Of a DNA stretch of 64,000 nt, positions 26,059 to 35,886 are shown piece after piece (the stretch's first letter is position 1; every line of letters begins with the position of its first letter). The stretch comes from Domibacillus enclensis (GTDB lineage: Bacteria; Bacillota; Bacilli; Bacillales; Domibacillaceae): the NCBI RefSeq assembly GCF_900156125.1, contig NZ_FTLX01000005.1:226929-290928 (forward strand), written 5' to 3'. Made by a program: the position numbers and the translations under genes. Below the pieces are notes generated by a model, which was given only the letters and a program-made list of their open reading frames with translations, did not search any database and was not told the DNA's origin.

Positions 26059-28462
26059 TCGTTTCGCCGCCTTTCTCTAAACGAAGCTTAATCAAGCCGT
26101 AAATGCCGAGTGCTGCAACGGACAGAACGGCAATTTCAAATAGTGTATCAAAGCCGCGGAAATCGACAAGAATGACATTTACCATGTTTTCGCCGCCGGC
26201 TTTTGTATACGTGTTTTCAATGTAATACGCATTAATCGAATCGAAAAACTTCGAGCTGTGCGCAGAAATGCCGATTAGTGTCACAATCATCCCGACCCCA
26301 GCGGCAATAATCGCGTTTCCTACCTGGAATCGGCGCCGTTCCTCGTGGCGGGACAGCTTCGGCAAATGGTAGAAGCAAAGCAGGAACAGTGCGGTAGATA
26401 CCGTCTCAATCACGAGCTGGGTCAGTGCTAAATCCGGTGCTCGGAAAATGACGAAAAACAGGGACACCGTATAACCGACAGCACCAAGCGAAATAATCGA
26501 CGTCAACCGTGATTTAGCGAATAAAATGGTCAGTGTCGCCGCAATTAACACAAGGACTAACGCTACTTCATAAAAGTTGATCGGTGCTGCTGCAGACGCA
26601 TCAAATGTGAATGCTTCTTTTGCCCACATCGTAAACCCGAGCGCGGCAATGAAAAAAGCAAAGATATAAACGAGATAGCTGCGAATAAAGCCCGTCATAT
26701 AAGCATTTGTAATCGAATTTGATCCCCGTTCCGCTGCATATAATGAAGCGTTATAAAAGTGGTTCAATGTGACTTTGCCAGGGAAATAATCATAAACACC
26801 CATCCATTTTGGCAGCCATTTATAAAGCAGAAGGCCGACGATGATGACACCGATTGTCATCAGCAGCTCCGGTGTAATGCCGTGCCAGAAATAAATATTC
26901 ACATACAGCTGCTCGCCAGGCGGAATAATCGACGGTACAATCGCCGCAGCTGCCGGCTGGATCAAGCTGTAAGAAAGCAGGTTTGGAAACAAGCCAAAAA
27001 CGACAACAAGCAGCGCTAACACAATCGGTGATATTAGCATGCCGAGGGGTGCTTCATGCGGCTTCTTGTCCAGCTTTTCCGGCTGGAATTTGCCGGTGAA
27101 CACCTTGAAGACAATCATCATGCTGTATATGAAGGTAAACACACTGCCGACCCAGGCCAAAACAGGGAAAAGCAGTGCCCACGACTCCACATTAAACAAA
27201 TTAAGCTCCATTAGCTGGATCATGGATAAAAGAAACATTTCCTTGCTCAAAAAGCCGTTAAATGGCGGAAGCCCGGCCATTGAAAAAGCCCCGATTACAG
27301 ACAGCGTGAAGGTAATCGGCATCAGGCTCATAAGTCCGCCCAGCTTGCGAATGTCCCGGGTGCCTGTTTCGTGGTCGATGATGCCGACAACCATAAACAA
27401 GCTTCCCTTAAACGTCGCATGGTTGATCAAGTGAAAAACGGCTGCAATGACAGCAGCGGTGTAAATGTTGTCATCGAGAGCATCAAAATGAAGTGAAGCG
27501 GCGCCGATGCCAAGAAGGGACATAATTAAGCCAAGCTGACTGACGGTTGAAAACGCAAGAATCCCTTTTAGATCTGTTTGCTTTACCGCATTAAAGGATG
27601 CCCATGCCATTGTAAACAAACCGACTGCACCGACAATCCAGAACCAGTAGCCGGAAAAGGCAAAGATAGGACTGAAACGGGCAACTAGATAAATACCGGC
27701 TTTGACCATTGTGGCGGAATGCAGGTAGGCACTGACGGGTGTCGGCGCTTCCATCGCATCAGGCAGCCAGATGTAAAACGGAAACTGAGCGGACTTTGTG
27801 AACGCTCCTAGAAGAACAAGGATCATAGCCAGTAAAAAAAGCGGATGATCATTGAGCTCCGGTGCCTGTGCGGCAAGCTCGCGAATACTGAACGTGTTTC
27901 CCATAATGGATAAAACAAGGAAGCCGCCAAGCATCATCAGCCCGCCGAACACAGTGATCAGCATTGATTTTAATGCACCGTAGCGGGACCGGTCACGATC
28001 GTACCAGTAAGCAATCAGCAGGAACGAGGAAATCGATGTGAATTCCCAGAACATATAAAGTGTAATGACATTATCCGATAAAACGACGCCAAGCATGGCC
28101 CCCATAAACATGAGCAAATACACGTAAAAATGATGCAGGCTTTCTTTCGTTTTGGATAAGTAAAAGATCGAGTAGAGCACAACGAGTGCCCCGATTCCTG
28201 TAATGAGCAGAACAAAAAGCAGGCTGAGTCCATCTACATACGCCGTAAAATCAATACCAAGCGATGGAATCCAGGCTGCCGTTTCAGACACCGACCCATT
28301 ATTCATCGTGACAGGGAAATATTGAAGAAACGTACTAAATAAAACGACCGGTAAAATGAGAACAAACCAGCCTGTATGTATAGACGCTGCTTTTTTTCGC
28401 AAAAAAGGAACGAATACGGCCATTATAAAAGGAGCGAGAATGGCCCAATGAAGCAAAGACAA
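26045..28462 (-). CDS. mrpA: MrpA, Na+/H+ antiporter subunit A
   Basis: An 805-residue protein, the largest Mrp subunit and the usual family length. The N-terminal part is a NuoL-like antiporter module ([50 protein letters not shown]). The C-terminal part, about 620-800, carries the extra helices and an MrpB-like segment ([28 protein letters not shown]). The start is TTG at 28462 with AAGGAGGG 6 bases upstream. It is first in the seven-gene operon mrpABCDEFG, which runs on the minus strand with tight overlaps. Confidence 0.95.
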   Translation of the reverse strand: MSLLHWAILAPFIMAVFVPFLRKKAASIHTGWFVLILPVVLFSTFLQYFPVTMNNGSVSETAAWIPSLGIDFTAYVDGLSLLFVLLITGIGALVVLYSIFYLSKTKESLHHFYVYLLMFMGAMLGVVLSDNVITLYMFWEFTSISSFLLIAYWYDRDRSRYGALKSMLITVFGGLMMLGGFLVLSIMGNTFSIRELAAQAPELNDHPLFLLAMILVLLGAFTKSAQFPFYIWLPDAMEAPTPVSAYLHSATMVKAGIYLVARFSPIFAFSGYWFWIVGAVGLFTMAWASFNAVKQTDLKGILAFSTVSQLGLIMSLLGIGAASLHFDALDDNIYTAAVIAAVFHLINHATFKGSLFMVVGIIDHETGTRDIRKLGGLMSLMPITFTLSVIGAFSMAGLPPFNGFLSKEMFLLSMIQLMELNLFNVESWALLFPVLAWVGSVFTFIYSMMIVFKVFTGKFQPEKLDKKPHEAPLGMLISPIVLALLVVVFGLFPNLLSYSLIQPAAAAIVPSIIPPGEQLYVNIYFWHGITPELLMTIGVIIVGLLLYKWLPKWMGVYDYFPGKVTLNHFYNASLYAAERGSNSITNAYMTGFIRSYLVYIFAFFIAALGFTMWAKEAFTFDASAAAPINFYEVALVLVLIAATLTILFAKSRLTSIISLGAVGYTVSLFFVIFRAPDLALTQLVIETVSTALFLLCFYHLPKLSRHEERRRFQVGNAIIAAGVGMIVTLIGISAHSSKFFDSINAYYIENTYTKAGGENMVNVILVDFRGFDTLFEIAVLSVAALGIYGLIKLRLEKGGETNENE

Positions 28463-28496
28463 ATGAATCCCTCCTTATGTTTTCGTGCTGATTCAA

Positions 28497-28502
28497 ATTA
28501 TA
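28497..28502 (-). promoter_or_regulatory. -10 element of the mrp operon promoter
   Basis: A perfect TATAAT on the minus strand, 35 bases before the mrpA start. The -35 is poor, so an activator or extended contacts are likely. Confidence 0.5.
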
Positions 28503-28680
28503 GCGCAAAAAAAATGATTGTGCATTTCATAAAATCAGACGATCCTGAAAACTCAATCATTGATAATAAATATGTAGAAACGCGGCGTAAAGGCGTGAAA
28601 ATTTTTTATAAAAACGATGCAGAGATATGCGGATTTTGACAGATTTTGTGCAGTTTTTCCAAAAAAAGAACGGAAATCAC

Positions 28681-28709
28681 TTGTCATAACAATCAACGTC
28701 TTGCATAAT
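28681..28709 (+). promoter_or_regulatory. Sigma-A promoter for yufK
   Basis: TTGTCA, an exact 17-base spacer and CATAAT, 31 bases before the start. I see nothing specific in the rest of the mrpA-yufK gap (28503-28680). Confidence 0.65.
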
Positions 28710-28740
28710 GAACAGTGACTGATTGTGACAGGAGAGATTC

Positions 28741-29304
28741 ATGTTGATGAAAAACTCATATTTAACCGGCTATATGCCGCTCTTATCCATTTTACTGTTC
28801 AGCTTGTCTTTATCGATGTTTGGACAGACGTTTATTGTCGATTTGCTGAAAAAAGCAAATTTGTACAATACGATGCTCGATATTTTTACAAAAACGGAAG
28901 TTAATCTTGTGGTCATTGGCGGATTAATGGTCGTGTTTACAATGATTTTCGCGACGCTTAAGCTGCTGGCGAACACGGCAAATGAGCTTGCGCTGCTTTT
29001 CTTTTCGAAAGATGCAGACGGAGAGCTTTTGAAAAAAACACGATTTGGTGCGGTGATTTTCTTTGTCGGCGGACTGATTTCACTGGTCAGCTTTTCATCC
29101 GCTGTCGGAACCGGCATTATTTTTCTTGTGACGGCTGTAGCGTATGTCGTGTATTTTGTTTATAAGCTGAGCCCGCACATTACAACGCCGCAAATGATCG
29201 GGATTATCGTGTTTGAAGCTGTTTTCTGGATTTTCTTCGGCTTGCTTCTTGCTCTTATTTTTATGAAGCTCTACAACGGACTGCTTGCTTCCATCCCACT
29301 TTAA
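28741..29304 (+). CDS. yufK: YufK, DUF5366 membrane protein
   Basis: A 187-residue protein with five or six hydrophobic segments and no recognised catalytic motif. It matches B. subtilis YufK, which also lies beside the mrp region. Function is unknown. AGGAGAG precedes two possible starts: ATG 28741 (4-5 bases away) and ATG 28747 (two codons later, better spacing). Confidence 0.8.
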   Translation: MLMKNSYLTGYMPLLSILLFSLSLSMFGQTFIVDLLKKANLYNTMLDIFTKTEVNLVVIGGLMVVFTMIFATLKLLANTANELALLFFSKDADGELLKKTRFGAVIFFVGGLISLVSFSSAVGTGIIFLVTAVAYVVYFVYKLSPHITTPQMIGIIVFEAVFWIFFGLLLALIFMKLYNGLLASIPL

Positions 29305-29305
29305 G

Positions 29306-29339
29306 AAAAAGGACCTCGCTTAAGCGAAGTCCTTTTTTT
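29306..29339. terminator. Bidirectional terminator between yufK and mtnA
   Basis: AAGGACCTCGC pairs with GCGAAGTCCTT (one mismatch), with flanking A and T runs; it touches the mtnA stop. Confidence 0.82.
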
Positions 29340-30369
29340 ATGCAAACAATTTGGCAATCGCCTGCTCGTTCGGCTTTACGATTCCTTTTTCGGTAATGAT
29401 GCCGGTAATCAGGTCGGCGGGGGCGACATCAAATGCCGGGTTGAAAACCGCGATGCCTTCAGGTGCGATGCGCATACCGTTCACTTCGGTGATCTCGGCT
29501 GGATTGCGCTCTTCAATCGGAATAGCATCACCATTTGGCGTATCAAGATCAAATGTTGATAATGGAGCCGCAATATAAAACGGGATGCCGAAAGACTTCG
29601 CCAACACGGCGAGACCGAATGTGCCGATTTTATTGGCGGAATCACCATTAGCAGCTACACGGTCTGCACCGGTAATGACAGCCGTAATGTTCTTTGTTTT
29701 CATCGTATGAGCCGCCATGCTGTCGGTAATTAACGTTACATCAACACCGGCTTGCATCAGCTCCCACGTAGTCAATCGTGCGCCCTGGAAAACGGGCCGC
29801 GTTTCACATGCGAAAACAGAAAGCTGAAGCCCGCGTTCTTTTGATAGAAAGAACGGCGCCAGAGCTGTGCCGTATTTAGCCGTTGCGATCGAGCCGGCGT
29901 TGCAAATCGTCATCACCCGGTCGCCATCTTTAAACAATGGAAGCGCATGCTCGCCAATCGAGCGGCACACATCTTCGTCTTCTTTTTGGATGGCGAGTGC
30001 CTCAGCCACTACGCTTTCCCGTAATTCATCTGCTGTCACAGCACGAGTGACCGCATCATTCATCCGGTTCAGCGCCCAAAATAAATTCACGGCCGTCGGA
30101 CGGGACTGCGATAAATAACCGCTGTCGATCAGCACCTGTTCTTTCAGCTCGTCAATGTCGCCGGTCGGATGGGACATGGCGGATAACGCCACGCCAAAGG
30201 CAGCCGCAATCCCAATGGCCGGTGCGCCGCGAACGGCTAAGGACTGAATCGCATCGAACACTGCGGGAACGGTATCAAGCGTCACATACTCTGTCACATG
30301 CGGCAGCTTTCGCTGATCAAGAAGCTGGATGGCGCCCTTTTCCCAAATAACGGATTGTGGAATGTTCAT
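29338..30369 (-). CDS. mtnA: MtnA, methylthioribose-1-phosphate isomerase
   Basis: A 343-residue member of the eIF2B-like isomerase family. Signatures are [31 protein letters not shown] (catalytic Cys), [36 protein letters not shown] (catalytic Asp) and AAPLSTFD. It converts 5-methylthioribose 1-phosphate to methylthioribulose 1-phosphate in methionine salvage. The start overlaps the mtnK stop by 4 bases, so the two form an operon. Confidence 0.95.
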   Translation of the reverse strand: MNIPQSVIWEKGAIQLLDQRKLPHVTEYVTLDTVPAVFDAIQSLAVRGAPAIGIAAAFGVALSAMSHPTGDIDELKEQVLIDSGYLSQSRPTAVNLFWALNRMNDAVTRAVTADELRESVVAEALAIQKEDEDVCRSIGEHALPLFKDGDRVMTICNAGSIATAKYGTALAPFFLSKERGLQLSVFACETRPVFQGARLTTWELMQAGVDVTLITDSMAAHTMKTKNITAVITGADRVAANGDSANKIGTFGLAVLAKSFGIPFYIAAPLSTFDLDTPNGDAIPIEERNPAEITEVNGMRIAPEGIAVFNPAFDVAPADLITGIITEKGIVKPNEQAIAKLFA

Positions 30370-31535
30370 TTTACCGCCTCCTTAAAAGCAGCAACAAGCT
30401 GTTCTGCTGATGAATAGCTCGCCCGCTCTTTCACGAAATGAGCACCAATGGATAATGACCGCCGTTTTGCCTGAAGACGTGCTGTGTCGTCTTCGATTCC
30501 ATCCAAGTCCTTTACGTGAGCAAGGCCGATTGTCCGGCGAATCATTTCAAGGCCCATAAATCCGGTTGCCTGTTTGAACACATCATCCAAAAGCCATTCG
30601 AGATAGCCGTCCGTATCGGCAAATGCTTCTGTATTGTTTTCCTGCCAAAGTCGTGTGAATTCCTGCGTGAATACGTTCCAAACGGTTGTCACGTGTTCAT
30701 AAAGAGGTTCGCGGCGGTTTTCTGCACGAGATAAGGCATTCATCAACAAGTTAGCGGTGAAATGAGCGATGTCAAAGCCGAATGGACCGTAAAACGCAAA
30801 TTCAGGATCGATAATTTTCGTTTCTGTCTCACTCGCGAAAATACTTCCTGTATGAAGATCGCCATGCAGCAGCGCATCACCGGACGTTAAAAACAAACGC
30901 TTTAGCTGCGCCGCATGGAGCTTCAGCTCATTGTCGCCCCATAGAGATTCGACTTCGGGGCGGAGTGCTTCTTCAAAATCATTCGTTTCTGCGTCGAAAA
31001 AGGGATCTGTAAAAACAAGCCCTTCTGTAATATCACACAGCTCCGGGTTAGAGAAGGTATGCTGCAGCTTCTTTTTCTCCTGTGGGCCAAGAGCAAAATC
31101 CGACGTACCGTAAAGTGTGCGTGCGATAAATTCGCCTGTATGTCTGGCGATATGCGGATAGTCTTGTCCATTGATCAAGCCAGTCCGGGCGATCTCCAAA
31201 TGCGATAAATCTTCCATAATGGTAATGGCCAAATCTTTATCAGAATAGTAGACTTTAGGTGTATAATGAGGTGAAAACGTTCCTTGAATCCGCAGCGCGC
31301 GGTTTTCAATATCAGCACGTTCGAGCGTGAGCGGCCAGCTTTCACCGACAACCTTTGCATACGGAAGCGCCTGTTTGACGATCACGCTATTATCCGTCCC
31401 TTTTATATGAAACACGTAATTTAAATTGCCATCGCCAATTTCGTTTGACGTGAGCGATTCTGATTCGTCAAACAAGCCGAGCTTTTTCACGAGGGCTGCG
31501 GCAGAATCGATCGTCAGTGATTGATAAGAAGACAT
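30366..31535 (-). CDS. mtnK: MtnK, methylthioribose kinase
   Basis: A 389-residue kinase of the aminoglycoside phosphotransferase fold. [13 protein letters not shown] is at the N-terminus, the catalytic loop is [13 protein letters not shown], and the metal-binding Asp is in [19 protein letters not shown]. It phosphorylates methylthioribose at O1. ATG at 31535 is preferred because GGAGGT ends 6 bases upstream; the frame stays open much further but that region is intergenic. It is first in mtnK-mtnA and divergent from mtnE. Confidence 0.94.
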   Translation of the reverse strand: MSSYQSLTIDSAAALVKKLGLFDESESLTSNEIGDGNLNYVFHIKGTDNSVIVKQALPYAKVVGESWPLTLERADIENRALRIQGTFSPHYTPKVYYSDKDLAITIMEDLSHLEIARTGLINGQDYPHIARHTGEFIARTLYGTSDFALGPQEKKKLQHTFSNPELCDITEGLVFTDPFFDAETNDFEEALRPEVESLWGDNELKLHAAQLKRLFLTSGDALLHGDLHTGSIFASETETKIIDPEFAFYGPFGFDIAHFTANLLMNALSRAENRREPLYEHVTTVWNVFTQEFTRLWQENNTEAFADTDGYLEWLLDDVFKQATGFMGLEMIRRTIGLAHVKDLDGIEDDTARLQAKRRSLSIGAHFVKERASYSSAEQLVAAFKEAVK

Positions 31536-31566
31536 GAACATACCTCCAAAAAGATTTACAATTTGC

Positions 31567-31588
31567 TCATAAATATATATATTTATGA
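31567..31588. promoter_or_regulatory. 22-bp perfect palindrome between mtnK and mtnE, candidate operator
   Basis: TCATAAATATA is followed directly by its reverse complement. It is centred between the two divergent start codons (31535 and 31626). Its AT core could also hold the -10 elements of both promoters. No SAM riboswitch fits in this 90-base gap. Confidence 0.5.
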
Positions 31589-31625
31589 CTGAAATTGCAA
31601 GAAAATTTGTAAGAAGGTGAATAAA

Positions 31626-32807
31626 TTGAAGCAGTTTGAACAATCCGCCCTGCTGAATGCATTGCCGGATCAATTTTTTGCGGCATTATCCAGAAAAGTA
31701 ACCGAATACGCCGCAATGGGGCACGATGTGATCAATCTGGGACAGGGGAATCCTGACCAGCCAACACCGGAGCATATTGTCGCATCTTTAAAAGAAGCGG
31801 CGGATCGTCCTGATTTTCATAAATATCCGCCTTTTCAAGGGCAGGGATTTTTAAAGGAAGCCGCCGCCGCTTTTTACAAGCGGGAATATGACGTCGACTT
31901 AGATCCGCAAACCGAAATTGCGATTTTATTCGGCGGCAAGGCAGGGCTCGTTGAACTTCCAATGTGCTTGATGAATGAAGGAGAGTATATGCTCGTCCCG
32001 GACCCTGGGTATCCGGATTACTGGTCCGGAGCCGCCATGGCAAAAGTAAAAATGGATTACATGCCGCTTGTCGAAGAAAAACAGTTTCTCCCGGACTATG
32101 AGGAGATTGGGCAAGAACGGCTGGACCGGGCAAAGCTGCTGCTGCTGAACTACCCGAACAATCCAACCGGGGCGCAGGCAACAAGTGCTTTTTTCGACGA
32201 GACGGTTCAGCACGCACGAAAGCATGATCTTTGTGTGGTACACGATTTTGCCTACGGAGGAATTGGATTTGACGGCCAAAAGCCGCCGAGCTTTTTGCAG
32301 TCAGAAGGAGCAAAAGACATTGGTGTAGAATTGTACACTCTTTCTAAAACATACAACATGGCCGGCTGGCGGGTGGCGTTTTTAGCTGGCAATCAAAGTG
32401 TCATCTCCGCCGTCAACCTTCTCCAGGACCACTTATACGTTAGTTTATTCAGCGCCATTCAGCAGGCGGCTGCCACAGCGCTGACTGAGTCGCAGGACTG
32501 TGTAATAGAGCTGTCTGACCGGTATGAGCGCCGTCGGAATGCACTCGTAAACGCCTGTCAGAAAATCGGCTGGAAGGTAACGGCTCCAGCTGGCTCTTTT
32601 TTCGCCTGGCTGCCGGTTCCAAAGCCGTACACGTCGGTTGAGTTTTCCAATCTTCTGTTGGAAAAGGTACATGTGGTAACGGCCCCGGGAATCGGGTTTG
32701 GCGCTTACGGAGAAGGGTATGTGCGCGTCGGGCTTTTAACAGACGAAGAACGCCTTGAAGAAGCGATCCAGCGTATCGGAACGCTTCACTTGTTTGCAGA
32801 CGAATAA
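31626..32807 (+). CDS. mtnE: MtnE, aminotransferase of methionine salvage (ketomethiobutyrate to methionine)
   Basis: A 393-residue fold-type I PLP aminotransferase. DVINLGQGNPDQPTP is at the N-terminus, NYPNNPTG near residue 175, the PLP Lys in YTLSKTYNMAGWRVAF near 235, and the carboxylate-binding Arg in YVRVGLL. It matches B. subtilis MtnE (YkrV), which transaminates 2-keto-4-methylthiobutyrate. TTG at 31626 is chosen because AAGGTGA ends 5 bases before it; the homologue also begins with M, K and F early. mtnW follows with its own promoter. Confidence 0.92.
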   Translation: MKQFEQSALLNALPDQFFAALSRKVTEYAAMGHDVINLGQGNPDQPTPEHIVASLKEAADRPDFHKYPPFQGQGFLKEAAAAFYKREYDVDLDPQTEIAILFGGKAGLVELPMCLMNEGEYMLVPDPGYPDYWSGAAMAKVKMDYMPLVEEKQFLPDYEEIGQERLDRAKLLLLNYPNNPTGAQATSAFFDETVQHARKHDLCVVHDFAYGGIGFDGQKPPSFLQSEGAKDIGVELYTLSKTYNMAGWRVAFLAGNQSVISAVNLLQDHLYVSLFSAIQQAAATALTESQDCVIELSDRYERRRNALVNACQKIGWKVTAPAGSFFAWLPVPKPYTSVEFSNLLLEKVHVVTAPGIGFGAYGEGYVRVGLLTDEERLEEAIQRIGTLHLFADE

Positions 32808-32831
32808 GCCCTCCGCGCACGGCTCGCTTCA

Positions 32832-32860
32832 TTGACAAATTGTCGAAAAAATGAAACAAT
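32832..32860 (+). promoter_or_regulatory. Sigma-A promoter for mtnWXBD
   Basis: TTGACA, 17 bases, AACAAT. The -35 overlaps a small palindrome, GACAAATTGTC. No SAM riboswitch is seen between mtnE and mtnW. Confidence 0.5.
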
Positions 32861-32899
32861 CCTAGTAAACTAGTAGGCATTTAGAATGGAGAAATGGAC

Positions 32900-34096
32900 A
32901 TGAGGGAAGTCTTGGCAACTTATCGCCTTTTTGATCCAAAAGGGGCATTTGAAAAAAAAGCAGAAGGCATCGCGCTTGGTCTTACGATCGGATCGTGGAC
33001 GGATTTGCCGGCACTTGAGCAGGAGCAGCTAAAGCAGCATAAAGGCCGGGTTGTATCAATTCAGGAAAGCGGACGGGAAACCGAATATGGATGGGAAGCA
33101 GATATTCAGATTGCGTATCCGGCAGCCAACTTCAGTGCGGACCTTCCGGCTATTTTAGTCACCGTTTTCGGAAAGCTTTCGCTTGATGGGGCTGTTCAGT
33201 TGATTGACTTGTCATTTTCAGAGGATCTTGCGGGCCGTTTTCCGGGACCGAAGTTCGGTGTTGCGGGCATTCGGGAGAAAACCGGTGTGTATGACCGGCC
33301 GCTTCTTATGAGTATTTTCAAGGGTGTAATCGGCCGCGACCTCGCGTTTATGGAAAAACAGCTGAAGGCGCAAATTGAGGGCGGCATTGACATCGTGAAG
33401 GACGATGAAATTTTATTTGATAATCCACTCACACCGTTTGAAGAACGTGTGAAGCTGGGCCAGCGTGTGATCAAAGAAAGCGGAAGAAAAGCGCTGTATG
33501 CCGTCAACTTATCTGGACGGACGAGCGAATTAAAGGAGAAAGCACGCAGAGGGGTCGAACTCGGGGCATCTGCTTATCTTTTTAACGTTTTTGCGTACGG
33601 TCTTGATGTGCTGCAGGAGCTGGCAGAAGACCCGGACATCAACGTGCCGATTATGGCCCACCCTGCTGTTTCCGGCGCCTTCACGTCTGCACCGTATCAC
33701 GGTTTTTCAACCGATCTGATGCTTGGCAAGCTTGTCCGGACGGCAGGGGCTGATTTTACCCTGTTCCCTTCACCGTACGGGTCCGTTGCACTCGAGCGGA
33801 GCGCTGCTCTTAAAACAGCTCAAATGGCGCTAGACGAAAGTGTTCCGTTTAAACCGACGTTTCCGGTGCCGTCTGCAGGCATTCATCCCGGGTTGGTGCC
33901 GGTGCTGTTCAAGGACTTCGGCACAGATTCGATCATTAATGCCGGTGGCGGCGTCCATGGACATCCGAACGGAGCTCAGGGCGGCGGCCGCGCATTTCGC
34001 CAGGCGATTGATGCCGTTATAGCTGGCCAGGCGATTGCTGACGTAGATCAGGAAGACTTGAAAATGGCGCTGCAGCTCTGGGGGTCCGGGAAATGA
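32900..34096 (+). CDS. mtnW: MtnW, RuBisCO-like 2,3-diketo-5-methylthiopentyl-1-phosphate enolase
   Basis: A 398-residue RuBisCO-like protein. It keeps the carbamylated-Lys/metal motif as GIDIVKDDE near residue 172 (RuBisCO has GGLDFTKDDE) and phosphate-binding Gly segments ([16 protein letters not shown]). It lacks residues needed for CO2 fixation and is shorter than true RuBisCO, as expected for the enolase of methionine salvage. ATG at 32900 fits GGAG 8 bases upstream better than the ATG at 32894. Confidence 0.94.
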   Translation: MREVLATYRLFDPKGAFEKKAEGIALGLTIGSWTDLPALEQEQLKQHKGRVVSIQESGRETEYGWEADIQIAYPAANFSADLPAILVTVFGKLSLDGAVQLIDLSFSEDLAGRFPGPKFGVAGIREKTGVYDRPLLMSIFKGVIGRDLAFMEKQLKAQIEGGIDIVKDDEILFDNPLTPFEERVKLGQRVIKESGRKALYAVNLSGRTSELKEKARRGVELGASAYLFNVFAYGLDVLQELAEDPDINVPIMAHPAVSGAFTSAPYHGFSTDLMLGKLVRTAGADFTLFPSPYGSVALERSAALKTAQMALDESVPFKPTFPVPSAGIHPGLVPVLFKDFGTDSIINAGGGVHGHPNGAQGGGRAFRQAIDAVIAGQAIADVDQEDLKMALQLWGSGK

Positions 34097-34746
34097 TGAA
34101 AAACCCGGTGCTCGTTTGTGACTTTGATGGAACCATTACAGAAAATGATAATATTATCGCCATCATGAAAAAGTTTGCGCCGCCGGAATGGGTTGCACTT
34201 AAAGACGGTGTGCTTTCGCAGGACATATCCATTAAAGAAGGAGTAGGGAAGATGTTTGCTCTTCTTCCTTCTGCTCAGAAGAAAGAAATCACCGACTTTA
34301 TTTTGAATGATGCCAAAATTCGGGAAGGATTTTCTGAGTTTGTCTCGTATACAAAGAAAGCAGGCATTCCGCTTTACATCGTCAGCGGCGGCATGGATTT
34401 TTTTGTGAAGCCTATTTTAAATGGGATGATTCCAGAGGATCATATTTTTTGCAATGAAGCCGATTTTTCAGACAGCCGTATTCACATCCACTGGCCGAAT
34501 GCTTGTGACGATGAGTGTACGAACGAGTGCGGCTGCTGCAAGCCTTCTATTGTCCGCCAGGTTGCACCAAATCACGATGTGATTGTCATTGGTGATTCGG
34601 TGACGGATTTAGAAGCGGCAAAGCTTGCGAAACTCGTCATTGCTCGTGACTTTTTGCTTGAAAAAAGCGAGCAGCTCGGCTTGAATTACCGGCCGTTTCA
34701 TACATTTTATGATGTGATCGATCATGTGAAAGAGGTAATCGAATGA
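34093..34746 (+). CDS. mtnX: MtnX, 2-hydroxy-3-keto-5-methylthiopentenyl-1-phosphate phosphatase
   Basis: A 217-residue HAD phosphatase. Motif I is [13 protein letters not shown], motif [14 protein letters not shown], and motif [15 protein letters not shown]. It has a Cys-rich insert, [13 protein letters not shown]. It acts directly after MtnW; bacteria without it use a fused enolase-phosphatase, MtnC. It overlaps the mtnW stop (ATGATG), with a second possible start at 34096. Confidence 0.94.
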   Translation: MMKNPVLVCDFDGTITENDNIIAIMKKFAPPEWVALKDGVLSQDISIKEGVGKMFALLPSAQKKEITDFILNDAKIREGFSEFVSYTKKAGIPLYIVSGGMDFFVKPILNGMIPEDHIFCNEADFSDSRIHIHWPNACDDECTNECGCCKPSIVRQVAPNHDVIVIGDSVTDLEAAKLAKLVIARDFLLEKSEQLGLNYRPFHTFYDVIDHVKEVIE

Positions 34747-35354
34747 ATGTGATGCAATTAAGATGGAACGAGCTTGCAGATGTGAAGCGGGAGCTCGCTG
34801 CCCGGGACTGGTTTCCAGGCACGAGCGGCAATTTATCGATTAAAGTAGACGATGAATTCTTTTTAGTGACGGCGAGCGGCAAGGATAAGCGAAAAGAGAC
34901 GGACGAGGATTTTTTGCTTGTTTCTGCTGATGGAAGCGCGGTGGAAGGGTTTGCGGGCAAGCCGTCTGCTGAAACGCTTCTGCACGTGGAGGTGTACGGG
35001 AAAACAAATGCCGGCTGCAGCCTGCACGTTCATACAGTAGATAACAATGTGATTTCCGAGCTGTACGGCGAAGCGGGTGAAGTTACATTCACCGGTCAGG
35101 AAATTATCAAGGCATTTGGTGTTTGGGAAGAGAATGCGTCCGTCACAATCCCTATTATTCCGAATCATGCTGATATTCCGGCGCTCGCTAAAGAGTTCAG
35201 CCGCTACGTATCAGAAGACGCGGGAGCTGTTTTGATCCGCAATCACGGCATCACAGCATGGGGCCGGGATGCATTCGAAGCAAAGAAATTTTTAGAGGCC
35301 TACGAATTTTTATTTTCATGGCATATCAAATTACTCATGTTGAAAGGAAGATAA
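34743..35354 (+). CDS. mtnB: MtnB, methylthioribulose-1-phosphate dehydratase
   Basis: A 203-residue class II aldolase-fold zinc enzyme. [12 protein letters not shown] is near residue 22, LHVHTVDNN supplies two zinc His ligands near 95, and [10 protein letters not shown] the third near 160. It follows MtnA in the pathway. The start overlaps the mtnX stop by 4 bases. Confidence 0.94.
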   Translation: MNVMQLRWNELADVKRELAARDWFPGTSGNLSIKVDDEFFLVTASGKDKRKETDEDFLLVSADGSAVEGFAGKPSAETLLHVEVYGKTNAGCSLHVHTVDNNVISELYGEAGEVTFTGQEIIKAFGVWEENASVTIPIIPNHADIPALAKEFSRYVSEDAGAVLIRNHGITAWGRDAFEAKKFLEAYEFLFSWHIKLLMLKGR

Positions 35355-35358
35355 CAAT

Positions 35359-35886
35359 ATGGCAGTGATTCAATTTCAAGAAACAGGCGAACGGTTAACG
35401 GACAAAAACGCGATTGACGCTTTTTTAGGCGCGCAAAGTGTTATTTATGAAAAGTGGGACATCTCCAAGCTTCCTGAAAATTTGCGTGAAAATTTTACGT
35501 TATCGGATGAAGACAAGCAGCAAGTACTGGATACGTTCAGCAACGAAATTAAAGACATTTCAGAACGTCGCGGCTACCAGGCGCATGACGTCATTTCCTT
35601 GTCAGACAGCACGCCGAACCTGGATGAGCTGCTGACAAACTTTCAAAAAATTCACATCCATACAGATGACGAGGTTCGGTTTATCGTCAGCGGCCACGGC
35701 ATTTTTGCGATTCAAGCAAAAGACGGCCAGTTCTTTAATGTAGAGCTTGAGCCAGGCGACTTGATTTCCGTGCCGGTGAATACGCGCCACTACTTTACGC
35801 TGATGGAAGACCGCAAAGTCGTTGCCGTGCGTATTTTTGTGACAAAAGAAGGCTGGGTGCCCATTTACGACGAAACAAACGCATAA
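35359..35886 (+). CDS. mtnD: MtnD, acireductone dioxygenase
   Basis: A 175-residue cupin. The metal ligands are in HIHTDDEVRFIVSG (two His and the Glu) and NTRHYFTL (His). With Fe2+ it gives the keto acid used by MtnE plus formate; with Ni2+ it makes an off-pathway product. AAAGGAAG precedes the ATG 4 bases after mtnB. Its last 22 bases overlap the end of the convergent penicillin-binding protein gene. Confidence 0.95.
   Translation: MAVIQFQETGERLTDKNAIDAFLGAQSVIYEKWDISKLPENLRENFTLSDEDKQQVLDTFSNEIKDISERRGYQAHDVISLSDSTPNLDELLTNFQKIHIHTDDEVRFIVSGHGIFAIQAKDGQFFNVELEPGDLISVPVNTRHYFTLMEDRKVVAVRIFVTKEGWVPIYDETNA

Noticed and set aside
28376..28639. 87-codon open frame over the mrpA 5' end and intergenic region
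   Set aside because: It overlaps mrpA antisense and covers its promoter. The product has no protein-like pattern and there is no ribosome binding site.
31536..31625. SAM riboswitch expected before mtnK or mtnE
   Set aside because: The gap is 90 bp and lacks the S-box core; only the AT-rich palindrome is present.
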